From: Desulfonatronospira thiodismutans ASO3-1 | Lineage (GTDB): Bacteria; Desulfobacterota; Desulfovibrionia; Desulfovibrionales; Desulfonatronovibrionaceae | Reading direction: 5' to 3' | NCBI RefSeq assembly: GCF_000174435.1 | Contig: NZ_ACJN02000002.1 | Span: 310,001 to 374,000, forward strand | Length of the DNA: 64,000 bases | Part shown: piece by piece, positions 47,528 through 55,234 of the stretch | How the letters are laid out: the number at the start of each line of letters is the position of its first letter | Position numbering within the stretch: position 1 is the first letter of the stretch | Program-made: the position numbers and the translations under genes | The notes under the pieces: generated by a model | The model's database searches: none | What the model was told of the DNA's origin: nothing | Seen by the model: only the letters and a program-made list of their open reading frames with translations

Positions 47528-47565
47528 CCCGGCTCCAGCCGGGAGGCAGGCATTTTCCCTGCCTG
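47528..47565. repeat. two adjacent small hairpins after the DUF364 gene
   Basis: CCCGGCT-CC-AGCCGGG is followed directly by AGGCAGG-CATTTTC-CCTGCCT. They may end transcription of the DUF364 gene, though no T-run follows. Confidence 0.45.
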
Positions 47566-47578
47566 TCCAAAATTGTTC

Positions 47579-47607
47579 TTGACACCTCACACTCTGTGTT
47601 TTATCAA
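47579..47607 (+). promoter_or_regulatory. likely promoter of the tRNA-Gly/tRNA-Cys pair
   Basis: TTGACA is followed 17 bases later by TATCAA, 15 bases ahead of tRNA-Gly. The -35 box is perfect and the -10 box is weaker. Confidence 0.6.
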
Positions 47608-47622
47608 TTTCTTTCCCTGAGG

Positions 47623-47697
<75 letters not shown>

Positions 47698-47720
47698 TTT
47701 AAATCAGCTTGCAAACACCG

Positions 47721-47795
47721 GGCGGCATAGCCAAGTGGTAAGGCAGCGGTCTGCAAAACCGCCATTCTCCGGTTCAAATCCGGATGCCGCCTCCA
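47721..47795 (+). tRNA. tRNA-Cys (anticodon GCA)
   Basis: The acceptor stem is GGCGGCA/TGCCGCC, the anticodon is GCA, the T loop is TTCAAAT, and CCA is encoded. It lies directly upstream of the methyltransferase-YcaO-dsrC block. Confidence 0.97.
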
Positions 47796-47982
47796 AAAAC
47801 GTATAACCAGGCAGCCGCACCAGACTGCATTCAACCTGCAAACCAAAACTATCCAGACATTCAGCCGCGTCCCTGCTCCCAGAAATTTACTTTTTTCGTA
47901 CTAAAAAAATTCTGTCATTTTTTCAGACCTGCAAGGTATGAAATAAATATAAAAAGGCAACCCTTATTTTGGAGGTAACACA

Positions 47983-48714
47983 GTGCAGGACACGGACTTT
48001 TTGCAGACAGAGAGTATGGATGAGCTTCTCGCCCGCGCCCGGGAAAGATATGAGGTGACTTTTGAGCCTGTACGCATTAAGGACATGACCCTTGAAATCC
48101 TGCAGATTGCCGACATGGAAGCCTATATTGATCAACTGGCGGAAACAGCCGGGGACAGACTGGAGCTGCCCTTCTGGGCCAAAATATGGCCGGCTTCGGT
48201 GATACTTGGCTACTACCTGTGCTCCCTTCCTGCAGACAAGCCCCTGGACATGCTGGAACTGGGTGCAGGAGTCGGACTCTGCGGCCTGGTGGCTGCAGCC
48301 AGGGGACACAAGGTGCTCATCACCGACAATCATCCCGATGCCCTGCTCTTTGCCAGGATAAACATCCTGCAGAACAACCTTCAAGAACGTGCCTCTGTCC
48401 AGACAGTGGATTTCACTGCTGACCACCTTTCCAGGAGTTTTGACAGCATCCTGGGAGCAGAGATTCTCTACCAGGAAAACATCTACCCATACTTGATCCG
48501 GTTTCTGGATAAACATCTGGATACTTCCCTGCACGGCGAAATAATCCTGTCCGCCAGCAATGCCAGAAAATCGCCGGCTTTTTTCAACAAGGCCCAGGAA
48601 AATTTCCAGATCAGCCACAAGACCCTGGAGTGCAGGGACAGTTCAGCAGATGACTATGAAGACCAGGAAAGCCACAAAATAACCATTTACCGCATGAAGG
48701 CCCGGCAGATATGA
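47983..48714 (+). CDS. class I methyltransferase (Methyltransf_16-like) next to YcaO
   Basis: A 243-residue SAM-dependent methyltransferase. LPFWAKIWPASVILGYYL, the SAM loop LELGAGVGLCGLVAAARG and LITDNHPDALLFAR place it in the METTL/protein-lysine methyltransferase-like group. It is a clear relative of the methyltransferase at 27214. The start is GTG at 47983 with GGAGGT seven bases upstream. Its stop overlaps the YcaO start by four bases (ATGA), so the two are translationally coupled and probably modify the same substrate. That substrate is unknown; dsrC is the next gene after YcaO. Confidence 0.85.
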   Translation: MQDTDFLQTESMDELLARARERYEVTFEPVRIKDMTLEILQIADMEAYIDQLAETAGDRLELPFWAKIWPASVILGYYLCSLPADKPLDMLELGAGVGLCGLVAAARGHKVLITDNHPDALLFARINILQNNLQERASVQTVDFTADHLSRSFDSILGAEILYQENIYPYLIRFLDKHLDTSLHGEIILSASNARKSPAFFNKAQENFQISHKTLECRDSSADDYEDQESHKITIYRMKARQI

Positions 48715-50438
48715 TAAAAATCGGCTCCAGCCCCAAAGGCTACACCCAGGAAGCAGACAAGGCCCTTACACCACAAGAGACCGTGGAAAAGGTCACCGGG
48801 GCGCTAAACCAGCATGGCCAGGCTATTTTAAAAAAAATCAAACGCATTGACACCGGTCGCCTGGGCATACCGGTTTATTTCAGCTATTACGGGGTCAGGG
48901 CCAGGGACATGGGCGTGCCCAAACGCCAGCAGATGGGCAAGGGAGTCTCACCTGCCCAGGCCCAGTGCTCGGCCCTCATGGAGCTTATTGAACGGTATTC
49001 CTTTTTCAGCTTTGTCTCCAGTGATGAAAATTTCATCCGCCTGTCCTGGAAAAAAGCCAGGTCAAGATGGGGGGATCAGCTGATACCCACAGCGGAAATC
49101 ATCAAATCAGTGCAGGAAGATATTTCCCGGCAACAGGCCGAAGAAGTCCTGGACCTTATACAGTGGCGCTTCACCCCGGCCCTGAATGTTTATGAAGCAA
49201 GACAGGAGTATGTGCCCCTGGACTGGTTCAAAAAACTAAGTGAATTCAACGGCAGCAGTGCAGGCAACACCCTTGAGGAATCCATCCTCCAGGGAGCATG
49301 CGAACTTGTTGAAAGACACGTTAGTGCCATTGTGGACAAAGAGCACCTTCAGATCCCCACCATCAATCAGGAAAGCATTAAAAGCCCCGTACTGCGGGAT
49401 CTTTTAGACAGATTTTCCAGGCATAACATAAAGGTGTGGCTCAAGGACATGAGCCTGGGATACCCGGTTCCCACGGTGGGGGCCCTGGCATACGACCCCG
49501 GGACCTTTCCGGGCCTAAGCGAAATAGTATTTACCGCAGGTACTGCCACCTCCCCGGAAATGGCCGCCATCCGGGCACTTACCGAAGTGGCCCAGCTGGC
49601 CGGAGACTTTCATACCGGGAGCAACTACGAGGCTTCAGGCCTGCCCAAGTTTACCACCCTGAAAGAAACCGGCTGGCTTACCCGGGGGCCGGTCACAGAC
49701 ATCTCCAGCCTCCCGGACATCTCCAGACCGGACATGGGCCGGGAACTCATGGAGCTGTCCAGGGGGCTCAAACTCATGGGCTACAGCCTGTATTCCGTTT
49801 CCACAATGCACCCGGACCTGGAAATTCCCGCCAACTACAGCTTCGTTCCCGGCTTTCTTTTTCGCGAAAGAACACCCAGAGCCAGCATCGGGATGTTTGC
49901 AGGCCGCATCCTGGCCGAAGAGGAAGATCCTATTGCCGCCGCCGGCAAACTTGAACAGCTCAAAAAAATATACCCGGATGCTTCTTTTTTGCCATTTTAC
50001 CAGGGCATGAACCTTTTGAGGCAGGAAGAACACCAGCAGGCCGCAAAATATTTTGCCAGGGCCGAGTCATTGCAGCCGGACAGCGAGTCCCGCGGTCTCA
50101 GTGCCTTTTACTCAGCCTATGCCCTGTCCGGGCTGCACAGATGGCCCGAGACCATAGAACACCTGAACAGGGCCATAGAACTGGACCCCCTGGTTAAAGA
50201 ATATTTCAACCTGCGCGGGGTTGCTTATTTTAAACAAAAGGATTATGAGCATGCCATAGACGATTTTCAAAAAGCCCTGCAGCTTGACAGTGGTTCAGTC
50301 ATGGACATGTTCAACTTGGCGGTATGCTATAAAGAACTGGGGCGCAGAAATGCCGCCGCAGAAATGCTGCAGAAGGTTCTGACAATCGACCCCGGGCTTG
50401 AAAAGGCCCGCAGATTCCTGGAAGAAATGGAGAATTGA
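48711..50438 (+). CDS. YcaO-domain protein with C-terminal TPR repeats
   Basis: A 575-residue protein. Residues about 20-400 form a YcaO domain with all three ATP-binding motifs: SALMELIER (S87, E91, E94, R95), QGACELVERH (E198, E201, R202) and RALTEVAQ (R288, E292, Q295). YcaO enzymes use ATP to activate backbone amides, giving azolines, thioamides or amidines. Residues about 420-570 are tetratricopeptide repeats (YFNLRGVAYFKQKDYEHAI and MFNLAVCYKELGRRNAA), probably for partner binding. No precursor peptide, dehydrogenase or TfuA partner is seen. The gene overlaps the upstream methyltransferase by four bases, and dsrC begins 183 bp downstream under its own promoter. Confidence 0.92.
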   Translation: MIKIGSSPKGYTQEADKALTPQETVEKVTGALNQHGQAILKKIKRIDTGRLGIPVYFSYYGVRARDMGVPKRQQMGKGVSPAQAQCSALMELIERYSFFSFVSSDENFIRLSWKKARSRWGDQLIPTAEIIKSVQEDISRQQAEEVLDLIQWRFTPALNVYEARQEYVPLDWFKKLSEFNGSSAGNTLEESILQGACELVERHVSAIVDKEHLQIPTINQESIKSPVLRDLLDRFSRHNIKVWLKDMSLGYPVPTVGALAYDPGTFPGLSEIVFTAGTATSPEMAAIRALTEVAQLAGDFHTGSNYEASGLPKFTTLKETGWLTRGPVTDISSLPDISRPDMGRELMELSRGLKLMGYSLYSVSTMHPDLEIPANYSFVPGFLFRERTPRASIGMFAGRILAEEEDPIAAAGKLEQLKKIYPDASFLPFYQGMNLLRQEEHQQAAKYFARAESLQPDSESRGLSAFYSAYALSGLHRWPETIEHLNRAIELDPLVKEYFNLRGVAYFKQKDYEHAIDDFQKALQLDSGSVMDMFNLAVCYKELGRRNAAAEMLQKVLTIDPGLEKARRFLEEMEN

Positions 50439-50469
50439 CCCGGGCTGCAATTTTGCCGGAGAAAAGGCA

Positions 50470-50499
50470 TTGACAAAAAACTCATCTCCAGCATATTAT
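50470..50499 (+). promoter_or_regulatory. sigma-70-type promoter of dsrC
   Basis: TTGACA and TATTAT are separated by 18 bases, about 120 bases ahead of the dsrC start. The near-consensus boxes fit the high expression known for DsrC. The long untranslated leader is AT-rich. Confidence 0.75.
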
Positions 50500-50621
50500 A
50501 AAAGGTATTGCACTGAGCAATTCTGGCCGTAAAAGGCTTTGTATATTCTCAACAGGACGGGATGTACTCCGGACATAAAGGACGTACACATATCTGAATA
50601 ACAATCAAGGAGGTATCAAAG

Positions 50622-50939
50622 ATGGCAACTGTTGAATTCAAGGGCAAAACATTTGAAGTAGATGAAGACGGCTTCCTGCAGAAATTCGAGGACTGGTCAC
50701 CTGAATGGGTGGACTATGTAAAGGAAAGCGAAGGCATCAAGGAACTCACTGATGAGCACCAGAAGGTAATCGACTTTTTGCAGGACTACTACAAAAAGAA
50801 CGGTATTGCGCCCATGGTTCGTATTCTTTCCAAGGTCACCGGCTTCAAGCTCAAGCACATTTATGAGCTGTTTCCCTCCGGCCCAGGCAAGGGAGCATGT
50901 AAAATGGCCGGTCTGCCCAAGCCCACCGGGTGCGTCTAA
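50622..50939 (+). CDS. dsrC: DsrC sulfur-carrier protein
   Basis: A 105-residue protein that is the sulfur-carrying partner of dissimilatory sulfite reductase. The C-terminal arm ends GACKMAGLPKPTGCV, with both redox cysteines C93 and C104 (penultimate) and the 10-residue spacing expected for true DsrC, which separates it from TusE-type or single-cysteine relatives. Together they form the trisulfide reduced by the DsrMKJOP membrane complex. An ideal AAGGAGGT precedes the ATG, a strong promoter lies upstream and an intrinsic terminator downstream, so it can be transcribed alone. dsrAB are not in the window. Confidence 0.98.
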   Translation: MATVEFKGKTFEVDEDGFLQKFEDWSPEWVDYVKESEGIKELTDEHQKVIDFLQDYYKKNGIAPMVRILSKVTGFKLKHIYELFPSGPGKGACKMAGLPKPTGCV

Positions 50940-50958
50940 AAAATTGCGCTTTATCTTC

Positions 50959-50988
50959 AAGCGGCTCTCCAAGGGGGGCCGCTTTTTT
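50959..50988 (+). terminator. intrinsic terminator of dsrC
   Basis: AAGCGGC pairs with GCCGCTT and CTCC with GGGG inside it, followed by a run of six T. It lies 20 bases after the dsrC stop and overlaps the 3' end of the opposing TPR gene. Confidence 0.9.
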
Positions 50989-53572
50989 ATTTTCCGCCCT
51001 CCAGGTACCTGGACTTGAGGCGCTCGAAAACCATGGTCGTTCTGATTGCCGCCAGGGCCAGGGACAGCATGGCCACCAGTAAAACCCCTGCCTGCATAAG
51101 GGCCTGGCGTTGCTCCAGCACTGAAAAGGCCCAGTCCATTTCCCGGCGCAGGCCCACATAAGTGCCCAGACCCACAATAAGGGTGCTTGCCAGCAAAACA
51201 CCCAGCAGTATCCAGAAAAAACTCCTGGTCATAAAATAAAGAAAAAGCACACCGTCCCGGAAAAGCCTCAGGCTCCTGAGCCTTTTTTGCATAAGCTGGG
51301 CGCATTTTCCGGCTTGGTCCAGTTCATCGCGGGCCTGCCTGTAACCATGAGGGGTGCTTGTGTTCAACCCCCGTACGTTTTCCAGCAGGCTTCGGCTTTC
51401 ATTAAGCAGCCTGTAAACCTTTCCTGCTGCAATGCTTTTTAAAGGAATGGCTTCCAGGCGGGAAGTTATGTCCTTAAGATCACTTTCAAGCTTGGCAAAG
51501 CGTTTTTTTACCTCCTGCACTTCTTTGCCCACGGCCTTTTCCAGGTCCCTCTGCAGCTCTTTTACGCCCTGCTCCATCCGGACAAAGGCTGCATAGTTCT
51601 CCTTGGAAGTCAGGCCTTCGAGTCCCTGGATACGGGTTTGAAAACCATCATGCAGGGGGTGGCACTCCGGAAACCATGCCCTGGCTTTCCGGTTCAGGTT
51701 CTGCAGGGTCTCTTCAGCGCTGCGGGCCTTTTTCCTGCGTTCCCTCCAGGAACTGTAGAGGCTTATCATAAGATGCTGGTGTCCCTGGGCCAGCTCAGGA
51801 TCTATCAGGACCTGATTGAATATCTCGGGAGTGTCCCTGCAAAGCTCCAGGAAAATGCTCATGGCCTGATCCACGTCGCCGTTTTTCACCAGGCACACAC
51901 CCTGCCTGTACCTGGCCTCAAGCATACCTGGGGAATTCTTCTGGGCCTGCTGATAGAGGCTGAATGCCCGGGAAAAATCCTGACCGGTTTCCGCCAGCCT
52001 GGCCAGCAAGTAATGGTGATAGGCCTGCTGCATGGGGGTGTATCCCAGTCGGGCAGCCTCTTCCCAGTAACCGCGGGCGGCCTTGAAGTCGTTTTCTTCC
52101 AGGGCCAGAAAGCCCAGCATGGTCCTGGGGCGAAAATCCTTGGGGTGCTTGAGGCAGAGCCTGTTGAGGCTGTTGCGGACAAAACCGGTCTGCTTCATGC
52201 GCAGGTTTTCCATGACCCCCCACCGGGAGTCCTCCTGGGGGTCTGTCAGCTGCTTCAGCCCGTCCGGCCACTCCCTGCCCCTGCTCCTTCTCATGAGACG
52301 AAACGTCCTGTGCTGGGCAGGATAGTTGATGCCCATAATGGCCCTCATCACCAGTCTGGAGGGACTTGAGCCCCGCAAAAGCTCATCCCAGGAAACAGAT
52401 GAAGAAACCTCACTGCCAAGGCTTTCCAGGGCCTGGTTAATTTCGTGTACATCCACCCGGGCCAGCTGCTCCAGTGCATAATCAAGATTGAAGATCTGCC
52501 TGGTGGGACAGTCCCCGGGGGCATGATTTTTTTGGCCGCAATAAAAACAGGTGGTAAATCCCCCCCGGGTCAGACCTGCAGGCAGGCACACAGGAAGTCT
52601 GGCCTGGAGTTCCTCCTTATAGGCCGGCCCGAGACCGGCCCGGAACAGGTCGGATATCTTTTTATCCTGTGAACTCCTGGCATCGGGAAGTATCTCCAGT
52701 GCCCGCCCCATCTGCAGGATATTCTTAAGGGGCAGATACAGGCAGTCCGGTTCCATCTGTTTCAAGTCCGGCATGAGCCTGTCCGGAATCCCCTCTGCAG
52801 GGTTGATTCCAGGGTTGTCCAGGCCCAGCAGGTAACACGACAGGTGCTTGTCCCGGCCGGAAAATATGGCCAGCAGTTCAAGACTCCAGTTTTTCAGCTG
52901 CCTGATTCCATCCACCCGGACCACAAAATGATCCCTGTGCCCGGCAAAGGTCTCAAAACCCATCCTGGCGCACATCTCCTGAAGAACAGTCTTTTGCCTG
53001 TTCCAGGCCTCGTCCTGTTCAGCCTCTGATTCCAGGGCTGCAGGCCGCACTATGAAGAGCCAGGAAAAAGACGAGGTGAACACGGCCTGCTCAGTGGCCC
53101 GGAAATAGTACCACTGCTTTTCCTCGGGCAAAAAGGATGAAGCAGCCTGTTCCAGCTTTATTCCCGGCCTGGGTTCGATATTTTCCTTTACCTTGGCATG
53201 GACCCAGATCTCCAGGTCCCGGGGATACTCCACCGACAGGCTGCGGATACGTTCCTCAAGGCCCAGGCTGTAGCTCATGTCCGGCCCGAAATTTAGTTTG
53301 GCCGTAAAGACCCTGATATGCACCTGAACCCCGGCATTGAGGTACCACCTGTACACCTGGGCACAGGCATGCAGAACGTCCTGGGAAGGAAACATCCACA
53401 GACTTTGCTGACCCTCCCTGGCCACTTCCCATCCGCCGAAACTCTGCAGAGTCTCCGGGATGGAATCAGGCAGTTCCTGGGACCAGGTCATCCAGGCCGC
53501 ATAGCCCTGGGCCACCATCTCAGTTTTTGCAGGCTCTGTGAGCTTCCCTGTAAGCTGGGACAGATTGTACAT
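50987..53572 (-). CDS. membrane-anchored TPR protein with CCHC zinc knuckle
   Basis: An 861-residue protein of no family I recognise. Residues 1-330 are mixed alpha/beta. Residues 342-355 form CFYCGQKNHAPGDC, an exact C-x2-C-x4-H-x4-C zinc knuckle, a nucleic-acid-binding motif typical of retroviral Gag and eukaryotic proteins and rare in bacteria. TPR-like repeats follow (about 470-610: MLGFLALEENDFKAARGYWE, HYLLARLAETGQDFSRAF), then a coiled coil (about 660-710) and two C-terminal membrane spans (WILLGVLLASTLIVGLGTYV and LMQAGVLLVAMLSLALAAI). It is next to a glycosyltransferase three bases upstream. It converges with dsrC, sharing the terminator region. Confidence 0.75.
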   Translation of the reverse strand: MYNLSQLTGKLTEPAKTEMVAQGYAAWMTWSQELPDSIPETLQSFGGWEVAREGQQSLWMFPSQDVLHACAQVYRWYLNAGVQVHIRVFTAKLNFGPDMSYSLGLEERIRSLSVEYPRDLEIWVHAKVKENIEPRPGIKLEQAASSFLPEEKQWYYFRATEQAVFTSSFSWLFIVRPAALESEAEQDEAWNRQKTVLQEMCARMGFETFAGHRDHFVVRVDGIRQLKNWSLELLAIFSGRDKHLSCYLLGLDNPGINPAEGIPDRLMPDLKQMEPDCLYLPLKNILQMGRALEILPDARSSQDKKISDLFRAGLGPAYKEELQARLPVCLPAGLTRGGFTTCFYCGQKNHAPGDCPTRQIFNLDYALEQLARVDVHEINQALESLGSEVSSSVSWDELLRGSSPSRLVMRAIMGINYPAQHRTFRLMRRSRGREWPDGLKQLTDPQEDSRWGVMENLRMKQTGFVRNSLNRLCLKHPKDFRPRTMLGFLALEENDFKAARGYWEEAARLGYTPMQQAYHHYLLARLAETGQDFSRAFSLYQQAQKNSPGMLEARYRQGVCLVKNGDVDQAMSIFLELCRDTPEIFNQVLIDPELAQGHQHLMISLYSSWRERRKKARSAEETLQNLNRKARAWFPECHPLHDGFQTRIQGLEGLTSKENYAAFVRMEQGVKELQRDLEKAVGKEVQEVKKRFAKLESDLKDITSRLEAIPLKSIAAGKVYRLLNESRSLLENVRGLNTSTPHGYRQARDELDQAGKCAQLMQKRLRSLRLFRDGVLFLYFMTRSFFWILLGVLLASTLIVGLGTYVGLRREMDWAFSVLEQRQALMQAGVLLVAMLSLALAAIRTTMVFERLKSRYLEGGK

Positions 53573-53575
53573 ATG

Positions 53576-54418
53576 CTACCTTTCCCGAAGGTTTACCTGG
53601 TTCAGGCACGAATCCAGCTTTTGCTTGATCCTGGCCGCCTCCTCCAGCCTGCCTCTTTTCTGGCATCCGGCAATATACACCCTGGACTTCTCCAGCAGCG
53701 CCTGCAGTACAAGGGCCTTTTTTTCCGGCTGCAGCCTTTCTCCATTCAGTATATCCAGGAGGGCCTGGATACGCCACAGGTCAAGCCCGATAATGCTTCT
53801 TGAAAGCTGATCCCCACGTCCGCCCTGCTTCACGGTGAGCACCCTGGACAAAAGACCCACTGGATATGAGAGGGAAATCCTCAACCACAGGTCGTAGTCC
53901 TCGCATGCCGGCAGGGACTCGTTGAATAAAAAGCCCTGCCGCACAAGGTCTGAGTGCATCAGGACGCAGGAAGGGCTCACTAAGCACATTTTGAGGCTTC
54001 GGGCAAAAATCCAGCCGGCGAATTTTTGATGCCTGTGGCCGGGATTCACCCTTTTGCCCTTGCGTATCCAGGCCTCCTGGGTCTGGGAAATGCAAAAGCC
54101 TGACTTGTGCATGAAAGCAAGCTGCATTTCCAGCTTTCTCTCCAGCCAGAAATCATCGGAATCCAGAAAAGCCACATACCTCCCCCCGGCCAGATCCAGG
54201 CCCAGGTTGCGGGCCGCGGCCACTCCGCTGTTTTCTTGATAAACCGCTTTTAATCTCTTATCATCAAACCCGGACAAAATTTCACGGGTAGCGTCGGTGG
54301 AGCCGTCATCAACCACGATGAGCTCCAGGTCCCTAAAGCTCTGGGTCAGTACAGAACGTACCGCGCTGCCGATATATCCGGCCCTGTTGTACGTGGGAAT
54401 AATCACCGATACCAGCAT
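53576..54418 (-). CDS. family 2 glycosyltransferase
   Basis: A roughly 280-residue GT-A glycosyltransferase. The core is VSVIIPTYNRAGYIGSAVRS, LIVVDDGSTDATREIL, ENSGVAAARNLGLDLA and the metal-binding ALDSDDFW-type segment FLDSDDFWLERK, with CEDYDLWLRISL as the second catalytic region. The start may be the ATG at 54418 or the GTG three codons earlier; neither has a good ribosome-binding site. It is coupled to the TPR/zinc-knuckle gene with a three-base gap. The acceptor is unknown. Confidence 0.9.
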   Translation of the reverse strand: MLVSVIIPTYNRAGYIGSAVRSVLTQSFRDLELIVVDDGSTDATREILSGFDDKRLKAVYQENSGVAAARNLGLDLAGGRYVAFLDSDDFWLERKLEMQLAFMHKSGFCISQTQEAWIRKGKRVNPGHRHQKFAGWIFARSLKMCLVSPSCVLMHSDLVRQGFLFNESLPACEDYDLWLRISLSYPVGLLSRVLTVKQGGRGDQLSRSIIGLDLWRIQALLDILNGERLQPEKKALVLQALLEKSRVYIAGCQKRGRLEEAARIKQKLDSCLNQVNLRER

Positions 54419-54474
54419 CAAAATCACATGGTCAGGTTAAAAAGGCCATCTGTTGAGGCGGTTGAGCAAAAATC

Positions 54475-55209
54475 ATGCACATAAACACCCACCGCGCTTA
54501 CCGCGGCTTCTGTTCTCCAGGCCCGGGAGAAAACTCCTTCCAGGTGGTCCTGGAGCAAAGCGACCTGTATATCACCAGTGCCCAGGACCTGAGCGCCCCG
54601 GCCCTGGACCGGCTCCAGCTGGTGCGGGGGCGCATACTTGCCTATTCACAGTTCAACCCGGACTTTCTGACTTCCCTGTCCCCGCTCCCGGTGGATAACC
54701 AGGCCCCGGATATAGTGCAGGAAATGGCCCGGGCCGGCGGGCTTTTCCAGGTAGGGCCCATGGCCGCCGTGGCCGGGGCCATCGCCCAGGACATTGCCGA
54801 CTTTCTTGCAGTCCGGTCACCGGAAATAATAATCGAAAACGGCGGCGACATCTACCTTTATTCTAAGCGTACCCGGACCATAGGCCTGCTGCCCCACCCG
54901 GACCGGAGCATGTCCCTGGGGCTGGTCATCCCTGAAACGGGATTTCCCTGCGCGGTCTGTTCCTCTTCGGCCACTGTGGGGCATTCTCTTAGCCTGGGAC
55001 ATGGAGACCTGGTCACGATCAAAGCCAAAAACGGAGCCGTGGCTGATGCGGCAGCCACGGCCCTCTGCAATCTCATCAGGGACAGAAAAAGCCTGTCCGG
55101 ACTGAGAAAAACGGCTGATAAGTTTCTGGGCACGCATATAAGCGGGGTGCTGGCCCAGATGGGGGAGGATATGATGGTTGTAGGGGATATGGAGCTTGCA
55201 GCTATATAG
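54475..55209 (+). CDS. UPF0280 family protein (ApbE-like fold)
   Basis: A 244-residue protein matching UPF0280: GLFQVGPMAAVAGAIAQDIA, IIENGGDIYLYSKRTRTIGL, PCAVCSSSATVGHSLSLGHG and DAAATALCNLI. The fold is related to the ApbE/T-fold FAD-transferase group, but no activity is established. It is a single plus-strand gene between the glycosyltransferase and dnaA, converging with dnaA 25 bp away. Confidence 0.9.
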   Translation: MHINTHRAYRGFCSPGPGENSFQVVLEQSDLYITSAQDLSAPALDRLQLVRGRILAYSQFNPDFLTSLSPLPVDNQAPDIVQEMARAGGLFQVGPMAAVAGAIAQDIADFLAVRSPEIIIENGGDIYLYSKRTRTIGLLPHPDRSMSLGLVIPETGFPCAVCSSSATVGHSLSLGHGDLVTIKAKNGAVADAAATALCNLIRDRKSLSGLRKTADKFLGTHISGVLAQMGEDMMVVGDMELAAI

Positions 55210-55234
55210 ATTCAAGATCCGGAAAGCATGTGGT

